Shown: positions 7,977 to 16,654 of the stretch, one piece after another
Layout: the number at the start of each line of letters is the position of its first letter
Position numbering within the stretch: the stretch's first letter is position 1
From: Thermoleophilaceae bacterium
GTDB taxonomy: Bacteria > Actinomycetota > Thermoleophilia > Solirubrobacterales > Thermoleophilaceae
Assembly (NCBI GenBank): GCA_040901445.1
Contig: JBBDYQ010000025.1
Coordinates: forward strand, 497,925-561,924
DNA: 64,000 bases
Direction: 5' to 3'
Notes under the pieces: model-generated
Database searches by the model: none
Told to the model about the DNA's origin: nothing
What the model saw: only the letters and a program-made list of their open reading frames with translations
Translations under genes and position numbers: made by a program

Positions 7977-8921
7977 GTGGCCCGTGCCGCCGCGAACGCC
8001 ATCCCGGAGAACCTGGCCGACCTCGTAGGCGGCACGCCGCTGGTCCGCCTCACCCGCGTGGCGCCGGATTGCGGCGTCGAGCTGCTGGCCAAGCTGGAGG
8101 CGTACAACCCCGGCGGCAGCGTGAAGGACCGCATCGGCGTGGCCATGATCGAGGCCGCCGAGCGCGAGGGGAAGATCGAGCCGGGCCGCACCACGATCGT
8201 GGAGCCCACCTCGGGAAACACCGGCATCGCCCTGGCGTTCGTGTGCGCCGCCAAGGGCTACGACCTCGTGCTTGCCATGCCGCAGGGCATGAGCCGCGAG
8301 CGCGAGGGGCTGCTGCGCCTCTACGGCGCGGAGGTGCTGATCACGGAGTCGATGGGCGGGATGAACGAAGCCGTGGAGGCCGCGGAGCGGATCGCGGCCG
8401 AGCGCGGCGACTGCTTCATCCCCGACCAGTTCTCCAACCCCGCCAACCCCGAGGTCCACAGGCGCACGACGGCGGAGGAGATCTGGTCCGACACCGACGG
8501 CAACGTCGACGTGCTCGTGGCGGGTGTCGGCACCGGCGGCACGATCACCGGCGCGGGCGAGCGGCTGAAGGAGCACAACCCCGGCCTGCACGTGGTGGCG
8601 GTGGAGCCCAGGTCCTCGCCCGTCATCTCCGGCGGCATGCCCGGCCCGCACAAGATCCAGGGCATCGGGGCGGGCTTCGTGCCGTCCGTCCTCAACCGCG
8701 ACGTGCTCGACGAGATCGTCGGCGTGGACGACGAGGACGCGATCGACACCGCGCGCCTGGTCTCGCGTCGTGAGGGCATCCTCGCCGGCATCTCCGGCGG
8801 CGCGGCGCTGTGGGCGGCGATCGAGGTGGGCAACCGGCCCGAGCTCACCGGCAAGCGCGTCGTCGTGGTGATGCCGGACTCCGGCGAGCGCTACGTCTCC
8901 ACGCCCTTCTTCGCCCCGTGA
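7977..8921 (+). CDS. cysK: Cysteine synthase (O-acetylserine sulfhydrylase)
   Basis: 314 residues, the usual length. It replaces the acetyl group of O-acetylserine with sulfide to give cysteine, in the cytoplasm, with PLP. The PLP lysine is K50 in NPGGSVKDRIG; the substrate loop is TSGNTG (about 78-83); the phosphate loop is GTGGT. The start was chosen as the GTG at 7977 because VARAAANAIPENLADLVGGTPLVRL aligns with family N-termini, and the only upstream in-frame start adds an Arg/Ser-rich tail overlapping the preceding small gene. First gene of a five-gene sulfur operon; its stop overlaps the next start by four bases. CysM-type enzymes that use carrier-bound sulfur share this fold, so a carrier donor is possible. 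Confidence 0.93.
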   Translation: MARAAANAIPENLADLVGGTPLVRLTRVAPDCGVELLAKLEAYNPGGSVKDRIGVAMIEAAEREGKIEPGRTTIVEPTSGNTGIALAFVCAAKGYDLVLAMPQGMSREREGLLRLYGAEVLITESMGGMNEAVEAAERIAAERGDCFIPDQFSNPANPEVHRRTTAEEIWSDTDGNVDVLVAGVGTGGTITGAGERLKEHNPGLHVVAVEPRSSPVISGGMPGPHKIQGIGAGFVPSVLNRDVLDEIVGVDDEDAIDTARLVSRREGILAGISGGAALWAAIEVGNRPELTGKRVVVVMPDSGERYVSTPFFAP

Positions 8922-9118
8922 CGCTGGACCTGCGCGGCGTAGCGTGCCCCCTCAACTGGGTGCGGACCAAGCTGGCGCTGGAGGAGCTGGCCCCGGGGGA
9001 GCGGCTCGTGCTGCTGCTCGACCCCGGCGAGCCCATCGAGAGCGTGCCGGCCTCCGCGCGCGAGGTCGGGCACGAGGTGACGGTGGAGGGGGCGACCGTC
9101 ACCATCGTCAGGCGATGA
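8918..9118 (+). CDS. TusA-family sulfur carrier/sulfurtransferase
   Basis: 66 residues from the GTG that overlaps the cysK stop. The fold signature LDLRGVACPLNWVRTKLALE is TusA-like: the active Cys is in CPLN, where classical TusA has CPxP, and the sheet/helix pattern ends GHEVTVEGATVTIVRR. TusA proteins carry persulfide sulfur between donors and acceptors. The protein does not end in Gly-Gly, so it cannot be the ubiquitin-like partner that the next gene's E1-type enzyme would adenylate in the usual way. The CPLN variant belongs to a subfamily often found with sulfur-assimilation genes (from memory). Confidence 0.85.
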   Translation: MTLDLRGVACPLNWVRTKLALEELAPGERLVLLLDPGEPIESVPASAREVGHEVTVEGATVTIVRR

Positions 9119-9876
9119 GCCTGAGCGACGCCGACCTCGAGCGCTACTCGCGCCAGCTCGTGCTGCCCGAGTGGAGCGGCGCGGCGCAGCAGCGCCTGGC
9201 GGAGGCGAGCGCGGTGGTGGTCGGGGCGGGCGCGCTCGGCTGTCCCGCCGCGGCGTATCTCGCGGGCGCGGGCGTGGGGCGGCTCGGACTGGTGGACTCC
9301 GACGTCGTGGAGCTCTCCAACCTCCACCGCCAGCCTCTGCACTCCACGCCCGACATCGGGGTCGGCAAGGCGGAGAGCGCCGGGGCGAAGCTGCGCCTGC
9401 TCAACCCTGGCTGCCTGGTGGAGACCTATCCGGTGCGGATGGAGGAGATGAACGCGGAGGCCATCCTGGCCGGCGCCGACGTGGTGGTGGACTGCTCGGA
9501 CTCCTTCCCCACGCGTTACCTGGTGAACGACGCGTGCTGCGCCCAGGGGATCGCGCTGGTGGAGGGCGGCGTGCTCGGCTTCTCCGGCCTGGTGCTCGCC
9601 ATCCGGCCGGGGCAGAGCGCGTGCTACCGCTGCGCGTTCCCCAGCGAGCCGCCGGAGGGCTCGGTGCCGTCCTGTCGCGAGGCCGGCGTGCTTGGGGCCA
9701 CCGCGGGGATCGTGGGGTCGATGCAGGCGCTCGAGGCGCTCAAGCTGCTCACCGGCGCGATGCCCGCCCGCACCGACACGATCCTCTCCCTCGACGCCGC
9801 CACGATGGAGCTCACGCACGTGCGCACGGCCCGCCGCGGGGATTGCCCGGCATGTGCGCCACAATCTCGGGTGTAG
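9115..9876 (+). CDS. moeB: E1-like adenylyltransferase (MoeB/ThiF/HesA family)
   Basis: 253 residues. These enzymes adenylate the C-terminal glycine of a sulfur carrier (MoaD, ThiS or CysO). Features: YSRQLVLPEW opening, nucleotide loop GAGALG (37-42), the D-x-D-x-V-x-x-S-N-L-x-R-Q element around residues 61-73, and a zinc site of C170, C173 (CYRC) and C244, C247 (CPAC). A further Cys at 187 (PSCREAGVLG) matches the position of the catalytic Cys in ThiF. The start overlaps the tusA-like stop by four bases. No rhodanese domain is attached, and no MoaD, ThiS or CysO gene is visible in the window, so the partner is unknown. Confidence 0.88.
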   Translation: MSLSDADLERYSRQLVLPEWSGAAQQRLAEASAVVVGAGALGCPAAAYLAGAGVGRLGLVDSDVVELSNLHRQPLHSTPDIGVGKAESAGAKLRLLNPGCLVETYPVRMEEMNAEAILAGADVVVDCSDSFPTRYLVNDACCAQGIALVEGGVLGFSGLVLAIRPGQSACYRCAFPSEPPEGSVPSCREAGVLGATAGIVGSMQALEALKLLTGAMPARTDTILSLDAATMELTHVRTARRGDCPACAPQSRV

Positions 9877-9878
9877 CC

Positions 9879-10619
9879 ATGCTCGGCCTAGGCACCCTCA
9901 CCCGCGTCGCACGCGAGCTGCGCCAGGATCTCACGGCGGCGCAGGACCGCGACCCGGCGGCACGCGACATCGGGCGCGCGGAGATCCTCCTCACCTACGG
10001 GGGCGTGCAGGCGCTGCTGGCCCACCGGGTCGCGCACGCGCTTCACGAGCAGAGCGTGCCGCTGGCGCCGCGCGCCGTCGCCTACGTCAGCCGGCTTGCC
10101 ACCGGGGTCGAGATCCACCCGGCCGCCCAGATCGGCGACGCCCTGTTCATCGACCACGGCAGCGGTGTCGTGATCGGGGAGACGGCGGAGATCGGGCACA
10201 ACGTGACGCTCTACCAGGGCGTCACCCTCGGCGGCACGGGGTTCGCACGCGGCAAGCGCCATCCCAGCGTGGGGGACAACGTGGTGGTGGGCTCGGGCGC
10301 CAAGCTGCTCGGCCCGATCGAGGTGGGCCACTGCGCGAAGATCGGCGCCAACTCCGTCGTCATCGACGACGTCCCGCCCAACTCCACCGTGGTCGGCAAC
10401 CCCGGGCACACAGTGCGCGTGGACGGCCGCAAGCCCGACAGCCCCGACGCCGACTGGGCACACCTCCCCGACCCGGTAGCCGACGCCCTGAAGGGCCTCG
10501 CCGAGCGCATCGGCGAGCTCGAGTCCATGCTTGCCGACGTCACGGGGCGCGAGCAGAAGCGGCCGGCGGAGGTCAAGCCGCTGCGCCAGGGCAAGCGCCA
10601 CAACCCGGCCAGCGGGTGA
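9879..10619 (+). CDS. cysE: Serine O-acetyltransferase
   Basis: 246 residues. It transfers acetyl from acetyl-CoA to serine to make O-acetylserine, the CysK substrate. The C-terminal half is a left-handed beta-helix of hexapeptide repeats with the hallmark FIDHGSGVVIGETAEIG and GVTLGGTG. An alpha-helical N-terminal part precedes it, shorter than in E. coli CysE, as in the short bacterial form. A charged 50-residue tail ends KRHNPASG and lacks the usual C-terminal Ile that docks into CysK, so formation of a classical CysE-CysK complex is doubtful. It starts two bases after the moeB stop, and its own stop overlaps the MOSC start. Confidence 0.92.
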   Translation: MLGLGTLTRVARELRQDLTAAQDRDPAARDIGRAEILLTYGGVQALLAHRVAHALHEQSVPLAPRAVAYVSRLATGVEIHPAAQIGDALFIDHGSGVVIGETAEIGHNVTLYQGVTLGGTGFARGKRHPSVGDNVVVGSGAKLLGPIEVGHCAKIGANSVVIDDVPPNSTVVGNPGHTVRVDGRKPDSPDADWAHLPDPVADALKGLAERIGELESMLADVTGREQKRPAEVKPLRQGKRHNPASG

Positions 10620-11161
10620 GCGGCAGCGTCATCGCCGTCAGCTCCAGCGCCTCCCACGGGCCGGTCAAGGCCAACCGGGACGGCATCCGGCTGCTGGCCG
10701 GGCTCGGGGTGGAGGGCGACGCGCACCTGGGGGAGACGGTCATGCACCTTTCGCGGCGCAGGCGCGATGCCACGCAGCCCAACCTGCGCCAGGTGCACCT
10801 CATCCACTCCGAGCTGCACGGCGAGCTGGCCGCCGCGGGCTTCTCGGTGTCGGCCGGCCAGATGGGGGAGAACGTCACCACCCGCGGCGTGGACCTGCTC
10901 GGGCTGCCGGCCGGCGCGCGGCTGAGCCTCGGCCCGGGTGGAGCGGTGGTGGAGGTCACGGGCCTTCGCAACCCGTGTGCCCAGCTCGACGGCATCCAGC
11001 CGGGGCTGATGGAGGCCACGCTGGAGCGCCGTGAGAACGGCGAGCTGCTGCGCAAGGCGGGCGTGATGGCCGTGGTGGTCGAGGGCGGCGAAGTGCGGCC
11101 CGGCGATGCCATCCGCGTGGAGTTGCCGGACGGGCCCCACCGCCCGCTCGAACCCGTCTAG
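10616..11161 (+). CDS. MOSC-domain protein
   Basis: 181 residues, GTG start overlapping the cysE stop by four bases. MOSC domains handle sulfur on a conserved Cys, as in molybdenum cofactor sulfurases and YiiM-like detoxifying enzymes. Visible here: GVEGDAH near the N-terminus, QMGENVTTRG, and the conserved Cys in GLRNPCAQLDG. A stand-alone MOSC protein at the end of a cysteine/sulfur-carrier operon suggests a role in sulfur transfer or in reduction of N-hydroxylated compounds. The acceptor is unknown. Confidence 0.88.
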   Translation: MSGSVIAVSSSASHGPVKANRDGIRLLAGLGVEGDAHLGETVMHLSRRRRDATQPNLRQVHLIHSELHGELAAAGFSVSAGQMGENVTTRGVDLLGLPAGARLSLGPGGAVVEVTGLRNPCAQLDGIQPGLMEATLERRENGELLRKAGVMAVVVEGGEVRPGDAIRVELPDGPHRPLEPV

Positions 11162-11163
11162 CG

Positions 11164-12036
11164 CTAGTAGAAGACGGTCCGCGTGCGGTGGCGCGGCAGC
11201 GCCTTGTAGCGCGGCTCCTGGCCGCGGTTCCAGAGCATCACGTCGAGTGTGCGGGGCGGCACGCCCAGCTCGCGCGCGATCAGCTCGCAGGCATGCAGCG
11301 CACAGGCGCGGATCTCGCGCTCCCGCTCGCCCGGGGGCAGCAACTCGCCGCCGTCGATGTGCGCCGCGAGGTCGGGGTGGTAGCGCAGCACGCCGTCCAC
11401 GCGCAGGACGTGGGGGACGAGGTTGTCGGCGAAGATCGTGAGCCGGTCGAGATCCGCGAACTCGGCCACGCCCGCCAGCGCGAGGTCGTTCGCCGTGATC
11501 TGGGCGCGCTTGAAGAAGCCCGTGTCGTCGAAGAAGGGCATCCCGTGCGCCAGCAGCTCGGCCAGGCGCTCGGCCGAGCCGCCCGCCGCGTCGATCGCGT
11601 CCAGCGCGCTGCGCTCCCCGAGGAACGCGCCCAGGTCGCGCAGGGCGACCGCGTAGAGATCCATCAGCTCGTGCCCGGGCTCCTGGCCGAGGACGAGCGC
11701 CACGCGCTCGCCGTCTGTGGCGCGCAGGTCGGCGGGCGACCACGGGCCGTTCTCGCGCCAGTGGTCGGCCAGCGCCCAGGCCACCGTGTAGTAGCCGGAG
11801 CAGCCGGGACGCTTGCGCAGCGTGGGGAACCAGCCCGAGCCGAAGTTGATCGCGTCGAGCGCCAGCAGGTACGCGGCCACACCCTCGCGGGAGCCCTCCA
11901 GGTAGTGCTTCTCGGGGTCCAGCACGGGCTCAGGGCCGGGCTCGACATCGCCCAGCCGGCCGGCGTCGATCTCCACCCAGCGCGCGGTCGCGGCCACCTC
12001 CGCGCAGCGCTCGCGCACGTCGTCGCAGAGGCCCAC
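11164..12036 (-). CDS. Queuosine 5'-phosphate N-glycosylase/hydrolase (DUF2419, Qng1 family)
   Basis: 290 residues, GTG start. Members release the queuine base from queuosine or its 5'-phosphate for salvage. Recognised from LDAINFGSGWFPTLRK, KRAQITANDLALAG, FADNLVPHVLRVDGVLRYHP and the ending LWNRGQEPRYKALPRHRTRT, all landmark stretches of the DUF2419 family known from eukaryotes and some bacteria. The gene is convergent with the MOSC gene (two bases apart) and divergent from the helicase. No queuosine biosynthesis or tRNA-guanine transglycosylase gene is in the window. It appears to have its own leaderless promoter. Confidence 0.88.
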   Translation of the reverse strand: MGLCDDVRERCAEVAATARWVEIDAGRLGDVEPGPEPVLDPEKHYLEGSREGVAAYLLALDAINFGSGWFPTLRKRPGCSGYYTVAWALADHWRENGPWSPADLRATDGERVALVLGQEPGHELMDLYAVALRDLGAFLGERSALDAIDAAGGSAERLAELLAHGMPFFDDTGFFKRAQITANDLALAGVAEFADLDRLTIFADNLVPHVLRVDGVLRYHPDLAAHIDGGELLPPGEREREIRACALHACELIARELGVPPRTLDVMLWNRGQEPRYKALPRHRTRTVFY

Positions 12037-12043
12037 GCCGCCC

Positions 12044-12049
12044 AGGCTA
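12044..12049 (-). promoter_or_regulatory. -10 box TAGCCT, leaderless promoter for the queuosine-salvage gene
   Basis: TAGCCT on the reverse strand ends seven bases before the GTG at 12036. It stands 18 bases from the divergent helicase -10 box. Confidence 0.5.
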
Positions 12050-12067
12050 CGCGGCCGCAGCGCTCTC

Positions 12068-12073
12068 TATCCT
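12068..12073 (+). promoter_or_regulatory. -10 box TATCCT, leaderless helicase promoter
   Basis: TATCCT ends seven bases before the helicase GTG at 12081, with no ribosome site between. Confidence 0.55.
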
Positions 12074-12080
12074 CGAACGG

Positions 12081-14744
12081 GTGAGCACCACCGCCGCCGC
12101 CGACCAGCTCCTGGAGGGCCTCAACGAGCCCCAGCGCGCGGCGGTGCTGCACGGGGAGGGCCCGCTGCTCATCCTCGCGGGCGCCGGATCCGGCAAGACG
12201 CGCGTCCTCACCCACCGCATCGCCTACCTGGTCCAGACCGGCCGGGCGCACCCCGGCGAGATCCTCGCCATCACCTTCACCAACAAGGCCGCGGGGGAGA
12301 TGCGCGAGCGCGTGGAGCAGCTCGTGGGCGGCCAGGCGCGCCGGATGTGGGTCATGACCTTCCACTCGGCCTGCGCACGCATGCTCCGGGCCCACGCCGA
12401 GCGCCTGGGCTACAAGCGCGCCTTCACGATCTACGACGAGGACGACTCCCTGCGCCTGGTCAAGCGCTGCGTGGAGGAGCTGGACGTCGACCCCAAGCGC
12501 TTCACCCCGCGCGCCATCAAGCGCCAGATCTCCGACGCCAAGAACGACCTGAAGGACCCGGACGGCTACCGCGAGGGCATCGGCTCCTTCTTCGAGCAGA
12601 CGGTGGCCGACGTGTACGCGCTCTACGAGCGCCGCATGCTCGAGATGAACGCCATGGACTTCGACGACCTGCTCGTGCGCTGCGTCAACGTGCTCGAGCT
12701 CTTCCCCGAGGTCCGCGCCGGCTACCAGTCCACCTTCAAGCACGTGCTGGTGGACGAGTACCAGGACACCAACCGCGCCCAGTACCGCCTGCTGCAGCTC
12801 ATCGCGGGCGAGCACCGCAACCTGTGCGTGGTGGGCGACGACGACCAGTGCCTGATGGCGGGCACTCTGGTCACGATGGGCGACGGCTCTGTTGTGCCGA
12901 TCGAGAGTGTGCGAGAAGGGGACGAGGTGCTGTCGGTTCTCGCACCGGGGCAGTTCGGTCCATCGCGGGTGCTGCGGGTGCACGCCGCGCGGGCAACCGA
13001 CGGAATAGCAGTAAGGATGGAGTCCGGTCGGATGCTGGTGTCCACGCCCGAACACATGCACTTCGCCGCCGGTTGTACGGATCTGGGGGCTATACCAACC
13101 GAATCCGTTCAATCGACGTCGAACACCGCGGTCCTGGAGGCAATCGGTGCCCGGACGGGCCTTCCCCTCATTGTCGCCGTTGACGTCAGGCCCGGCATGG
13201 CGATGCTCGGAGAACAAGGCGAGTACGACCGAGTGCAGAGCGCACAGCGCATCGCCCTCAACGCCACCGTCCACGACCTCGACATCGCCGAGACCCACAA
13301 CTTCATCGCCAACGGCATCGTCACCCACAACTCGATCTACAGCTTCCGCGGCGCCGACATCCGCAACATCCTCGACTTCGAGGACGACTTCGAGACCGCC
13401 ACCGTCGTCAAGCTCGAGCAGAACTACCGCTCCACCCAGACCATCCTCGACGCCGCCAACGCGGTCATCGCCAACAACCGCGGGCGCAAGGAGAAGGCGC
13501 TCTGGTCGGAGCTGGGGCGCGGCGAGCCGGTGCACCTGCGCGAGCTCGAGGACGAGTTCGCCGAGGCGCGCTTCGTGGTGGGGGAGATCGAGCGCCGGGT
13601 GGACGAGGGCGAGTCGCGCGACGAGATGGCCGTCTTCTACCGCACCAACGCTCAGAGCCGGGTGCTGGAGGAGGTGCTGGTCCGCTACGACGTCGGCTAC
13701 CAGGTCATCGGCGGGCGCAAGTTCTACGAGCGCAAGGAGATCCGTGACGGGCTCGCCTACCTCACCTTTCTCGTCAACCCGAGCGACGCCATCGCCTTCC
13801 AGCGCATTGCCGGCTCGCCGCGGCGCGGCATCGGCGACACCACCCAGCAGCGCATCGTGGGGCACGCCAACACCATCGGCGAGCAGGTGTGGGAGATCGC
13901 GGCGCGGCCCGACCTCGTGCCCGGCCTGGGCGCGGCGGCGGTCAAGGCCGTGGGCCGCTTCATGTCCGTGATGGAGCGCCTGCGCGAGCGTGCCGAGGGC
14001 GGCGCCGCCGTGGGCGACCTGCTCGAGGAGACGCTCCACGAGGTCGGGTACATCGAGGCTCTGCAGGCGGAGCGCACGATCGAGGCGGAGGGCCGGCTGG
14101 AGAACCTCGAGCAGCTCGTGGAGGGCGCGCGCGAGTACCACGAGACGGAGGAGGAGCCGTCGGTCGACGGGTACCTGGAGAGCATCTCCCTGCGCGCCGA
14201 CACCGACGAGCTCACCGACGACGCCGGCATCGTTACGCTCATGACGCTGCACAGCGCGAAGGGGCTCGAGTACCCGGTGGTGTTCGTCATCGGCTGCGAG
14301 GACGGCGTGTTCCCGTCATCGCGCGCGATCGAGGCCGGAGACCTCGAGGAGGAGCGCCGGCTCTGCTACGTGGGGCTCACGCGCGCTCAGCGCGAGCTCC
14401 ATCTCACCTACGCGCGCACACGCGCGCGCCACGGTGCGCGCGAGTGGAACGCGCCCAGCCGGTTCCTCGCCGAGGTCCCGCCCGAGCTCACGGACGCCGA
14501 GGAGCACCTGGCGCCCGCCCGCGTATCGGCCACGAGCTGGGGCTCGCCCGCGCCCGCCGCCTCCCGGCCCGAGCCGCGCCCGTCCGGCGCGGCGTTCGCG
14601 ATCGGCGACGACGTGCTCCACGCCAAGTTCGGCGAGGGCGTGGTCACCGGCAAGGAGCCCGGCGGCATCGTCATCGTGCGCTTCCCGGCGGAGGGGGAGA
14701 AGAAGCTGATGGAGGACTACGCCCCGCTCAAGAAGGTGTCATGA
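12081..14744 (+). CDS. pcrA: UvrD/PcrA superfamily 1 DNA helicase with an in-frame intein
   Basis: 887 codons; removing the 161-residue intein leaves a 726-residue host protein, normal for PcrA/UvrD. It is an ATP-driven 3'-5' DNA helicase in repair and replication restart. Motifs: Q-motif LNEPQRAAV, Walker A GAGSGKT (34-40), motif Ia [11 protein letters not shown], motif II DEYQD (225-229), motif [17 protein letters not shown] split by the intein, motif [10 protein letters not shown], motif [15 protein letters not shown], motif [14 protein letters not shown]. The C-terminus [14 protein letters not shown] is the Tudor-like RNA-polymerase-binding region of PcrA. GTG start. The stop overlaps the folD start by four bases. 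Helicase activity should depend on intein splicing. Confidence 0.95.
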   Translation: MSTTAAADQLLEGLNEPQRAAVLHGEGPLLILAGAGSGKTRVLTHRIAYLVQTGRAHPGEILAITFTNKAAGEMRERVEQLVGGQARRMWVMTFHSACARMLRAHAERLGYKRAFTIYDEDDSLRLVKRCVEELDVDPKRFTPRAIKRQISDAKNDLKDPDGYREGIGSFFEQTVADVYALYERRMLEMNAMDFDDLLVRCVNVLELFPEVRAGYQSTFKHVLVDEYQDTNRAQYRLLQLIAGEHRNLCVVGDDDQCLMAGTLVTMGDGSVVPIESVREGDEVLSVLAPGQFGPSRVLRVHAARATDGIAVRMESGRMLVSTPEHMHFAAGCTDLGAIPTESVQSTSNTAVLEAIGARTGLPLIVAVDVRPGMAMLGEQGEYDRVQSAQRIALNATVHDLDIAETHNFIANGIVTHNSIYSFRGADIRNILDFEDDFETATVVKLEQNYRSTQTILDAANAVIANNRGRKEKALWSELGRGEPVHLRELEDEFAEARFVVGEIERRVDEGESRDEMAVFYRTNAQSRVLEEVLVRYDVGYQVIGGRKFYERKEIRDGLAYLTFLVNPSDAIAFQRIAGSPRRGIGDTTQQRIVGHANTIGEQVWEIAARPDLVPGLGAAAVKAVGRFMSVMERLRERAEGGAAVGDLLEETLHEVGYIEALQAERTIEAEGRLENLEQLVEGAREYHETEEEPSVDGYLESISLRADTDELTDDAGIVTLMTLHSAKGLEYPVVFVIGCEDGVFPSSRAIEAGDLEEERRLCYVGLTRAQRELHLTYARTRARHGAREWNAPSRFLAEVPPELTDAEEHLAPARVSATSWGSPAPAASRPEPRPSGAAFAIGDDVLHAKFGEGVVTGKEPGGIVIVRFPAEGEKKLMEDYAPLKKVS
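12849..13331 (+). mobile_element. Class 1 mini-intein (161 residues) in helicase motif III
   Basis: The insert runs from C257 to N417 of the precursor, between GDDDQ and SIYSFRG. Splicing blocks: first residue Cys in [13 protein letters not shown] (block A), STPEHMHF with the block B Thr and His, [15 protein letters not shown] (block F), and VTHN followed by the extein Ser (block G, penultimate His then Asn). All residues needed for standard protein splicing are present. There is no room for, and no motif of, a LAGLIDADG or HNH homing endonuclease, so it cannot spread by itself. The coding is less GC-rich than its surroundings (35 of 60 bases at 13081-13140) and uses codons such as ATA and GTA, consistent with foreign origin. 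Confidence 0.92.
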
Positions 14745-15610
14745 CCCCCCAGGCGACCACCACGATCATCGACGGCAAGCAGGTGGCCGCGGACACGCGC
14801 GGGCGCATCCGCGGCGAGGTGTCCGCGTTCCGCGACGAGCACGGCTTCGCGCCCGGCCTGGCCACTGTGCTGGTGGGCGACGACCCCGCCTCGCACGTCT
14901 ACGTGGGCCACAAGCGCAGGGACTGCGCCGAGGTGGGGATGGAGTCCATCCACGCCGAGCTGCCCGCCGACGTCGCGCAGGACGAGCTGGCCGCCCGGCT
15001 GCGCGAGCTGGGCGAGGACCCGCGCGTGAACGGCATCATCCTCCAGCTGCCGCTGCCCGATGGCCTCGACGCCGACGCCCTCATCCCCCTCATCCACCCC
15101 GACAAGGACGTGGACGGCCTCACGCCGGTCAGCGCCGGCCGGCTGGTGCAGGGCCGCGAGGGCATGGTCCCGTGCACGCCCGCGGGGGTCATGGAGCTGC
15201 TGCGCCACGCCGGCGCGGAGCTGCGCGGGGCCGAGGCCGTGGTGGTCGGGCGCTCCAACCTCGTGGGCAAGCCCCTGGCCCACCTGCTGCTGGCCCGGCA
15301 CGCCACCGTCACCGTCTGCCACTCGCGCACGCGCGACCTCGCCGAGGTGTGCCGCCGCGCCGACGTGCTCGTGGCCGCAGTCGGCGTGCCGCGCCTGGTG
15401 ACGGGGGAGATGGTCAAGGAGGGCGCCGTGGTCATCGACGTGGGCATCAACCGCGTGGACGGCAAGCTCGTGGGCGACGTGGACTTCGACTCCGCCGCCC
15501 CGCGCGCGGGCGCAATCACCCCCGTCCCCGGCGGCGTCGGGCCCATGACGCGGGCGATGCTGCTGGCCAACACGCTCGAGGCGGCCCGCCTGCAGGCCGC
15601 CGCGCGGTAG
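14741..15610 (+). CDS. folD: Bifunctional methylenetetrahydrofolate dehydrogenase/cyclohydrolase
   Basis: 289 residues, the usual length. It oxidises 5,10-methylene-THF to methenyl-THF with NADP and hydrolyses that to 10-formyl-THF, supplying C1 units for purines and initiator tRNA. Visible: the catalytic [13 protein letters not shown] (Tyr and Lys), [42 protein letters not shown], the NADP loop [16 protein letters not shown] and the C-terminal [11 protein letters not shown]. The ATG overlaps the helicase stop (ATGA), so the two are translated together. The last codons overlap the -10 box of the next gene. Confidence 0.95.
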   Translation: MTPQATTTIIDGKQVAADTRGRIRGEVSAFRDEHGFAPGLATVLVGDDPASHVYVGHKRRDCAEVGMESIHAELPADVAQDELAARLRELGEDPRVNGIILQLPLPDGLDADALIPLIHPDKDVDGLTPVSAGRLVQGREGMVPCTPAGVMELLRHAGAELRGAEAVVVGRSNLVGKPLAHLLLARHATVTVCHSRTRDLAEVCRRADVLVAAVGVPRLVTGEMVKEGAVVIDVGINRVDGKLVGDVDFDSAAPRAGAITPVPGGVGPMTRAMLLANTLEAARLQAAAR

Positions 15611-15613
15611 CGT
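15608..15613 (+). promoter_or_regulatory. Possible -10 box TAGCGT before the membrane protein pair
   Basis: TAGCGT ends ten bases before the ATG at 15624, but its first three bases are the folD stop codon, so coincidence is possible. Confidence 0.3.
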
Positions 15614-15623
15614 TCCGGCCCTG

Positions 15624-16082
15624 ATGGACCTCGGACGACTGCGCGGAACCGACTACGTGGTGGGCGTGCTGGCGGCGGCGCTGCTGGGCTCGCTGTTCCT
15701 GGACTGGTACGAGACCCCCACCGGCAGCACCCTGAGCGCCTTCGATGCCTACGGCGCCACCGACATCGTCCTTGCCCTCTTCGCCGTCATGGCGCTCGCC
15801 CTCGTCGGCCTCACCGCCACCCAGCGCACCTCGGCGGTGCCCGTCGCGTGGGGCGCTCTCAGCGCCGGGGTCTCCCTGGTGGTCCTTCCCTTCGTGGTCG
15901 TCGCCGCGCTGAGCGTGCCCGAGGACGGCTACACGCGCGGGGTCGGTCCCGTGCTCGGCCTCGCGCTGACGCTTGCCCTCATCGGCGCGGTCTGGTCCAC
16001 CCTCCGCAGCGAGCGGCCCGGCCCGGCCTTCGCCCGCACCAGCCGCGCCGAGGTCGAGAAGCTCCCCGCGCCGCGACCGTGA
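15624..16082 (+). CDS. Four-helix membrane protein of unknown function
   Basis: 152 residues with four predicted membrane helices: about residues 10-24, 43-60, 74-98 and 108-126. The first is followed by LFLDWYETPTGSTLSAFDAYGATD; the tail FARTSRAEVEKLPAPRP is cytoplasmic. The next gene has the same pattern (a helix then LALDWYGTQ), so these are tandem relatives. Its stop overlaps the next start by four bases. No enzyme motif is visible and I do not recognise the family. Confidence 0.75.
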   Translation: MDLGRLRGTDYVVGVLAAALLGSLFLDWYETPTGSTLSAFDAYGATDIVLALFAVMALALVGLTATQRTSAVPVAWGALSAGVSLVVLPFVVVAALSVPEDGYTRGVGPVLGLALTLALIGAVWSTLRSERPGPAFARTSRAEVEKLPAPRP

Positions 16083-16618
16083 CGTTCGAGCGCCTGAAGC
16101 GCGCCGATTGGATCGCCTGGGGCGCGGCGCTGGTGCTGGTCGCCTCGCTCGCCCTGGACTGGTACGGCACCCAGCTCGGCGACGAGGCCCGCCGCATCGA
16201 GGGCCTGGCCGAACCGTCGGAGACGCCGTCCGGCCAGGTGGAGCGCGACGTGCGCGAGGACGCCCGGGTCATCGCCGAGGGCGAGGAGCGCAACGCCTTC
16301 CAGGCCGACGGGGCCATCGACCGCGTGATCCTCGTCGTGCTGCTCGCGGCCGCGCTGCTCATCGTCGTCGCGGTGTTCGTCCGGGCCGGCGGCCGCAGCC
16401 CGGCAAAGCCGATGGCCGCGGCTGCCGTGGCCGGCGCGGCCGGCGCCGTGCTCGTGGCCTACCGGATCGTGCAGGAGCCGGGGCTGGACGCCGGCACCAC
16501 CGTCAAGGTCGGCGCGCTGCTCGCGCTGGTGGCCTCGGGTGTGCTCGCCCTCGCCGCACGCACCTCCGCGCGCGCGGAGCGAGAGGAGGTGCCCGCGGCA
16601 CCCACGAGCGCCGCGTGA
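16079..16618 (+). CDS. Membrane protein, relative of the preceding gene
   Basis: 179 residues, GTG start overlapping the previous stop. MTFERLKRADWIAWGAALVL opens the first helix, followed by SLALDWYGT as in the preceding protein. A hydrophilic acidic loop (about 40-80) separates helix 1 from three more helices (about 83-101, 112-127, 140-158). A charged tail ends AAPTSAA. The pair probably forms one complex; function unknown. Confidence 0.72.
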   Translation: MTFERLKRADWIAWGAALVLVASLALDWYGTQLGDEARRIEGLAEPSETPSGQVERDVREDARVIAEGEERNAFQADGAIDRVILVVLLAAALLIVVAVFVRAGGRSPAKPMAAAAVAGAAGAVLVAYRIVQEPGLDAGTTVKVGALLALVASGVLALAARTSARAEREEVPAAPTSAA

Positions 16619-16647
16619 TCCAGGTCGGCGGCTTCCAGGGCTCCTGA
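16615..16647 (+). pseudogene. Possible remnant of a QVGGFQG-type domain
   Basis: A ten-codon reading frame, VIQVGGFQGS then stop, overlaps the preceding stop. Twenty-one bases (16621-16641) are identical to 42419-42439, inside the secreted protein gene at 41951-42943, where they encode the same QVGGFQG motif. This may be the leftover end of a lost relative. Confidence 0.3.
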
Positions 16648-16654
16648 ACACCCA

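Noticed and set aside
8918-9118. TusA-like protein as the ubiquitin-like substrate of the neighbouring E1-type enzyme
   Set aside because: It has the TusA fold signature and ends IVRR, without the C-terminal Gly-Gly that E1-type enzymes adenylate.
12849-13331. Homing endonuclease inside the intein
   Set aside because: Only 161 residues lie between the splice sites and no LAGLIDADG, HNH or GIY-YIG pattern is visible.
11664-14252. 862-codon reverse-strand frame across the helicase
   Set aside because: It is antisense to clear helicase motifs and only its far end coincides with the queuosine-salvage gene in another frame. The composition is Leu/Val/Asp/His-rich noise.
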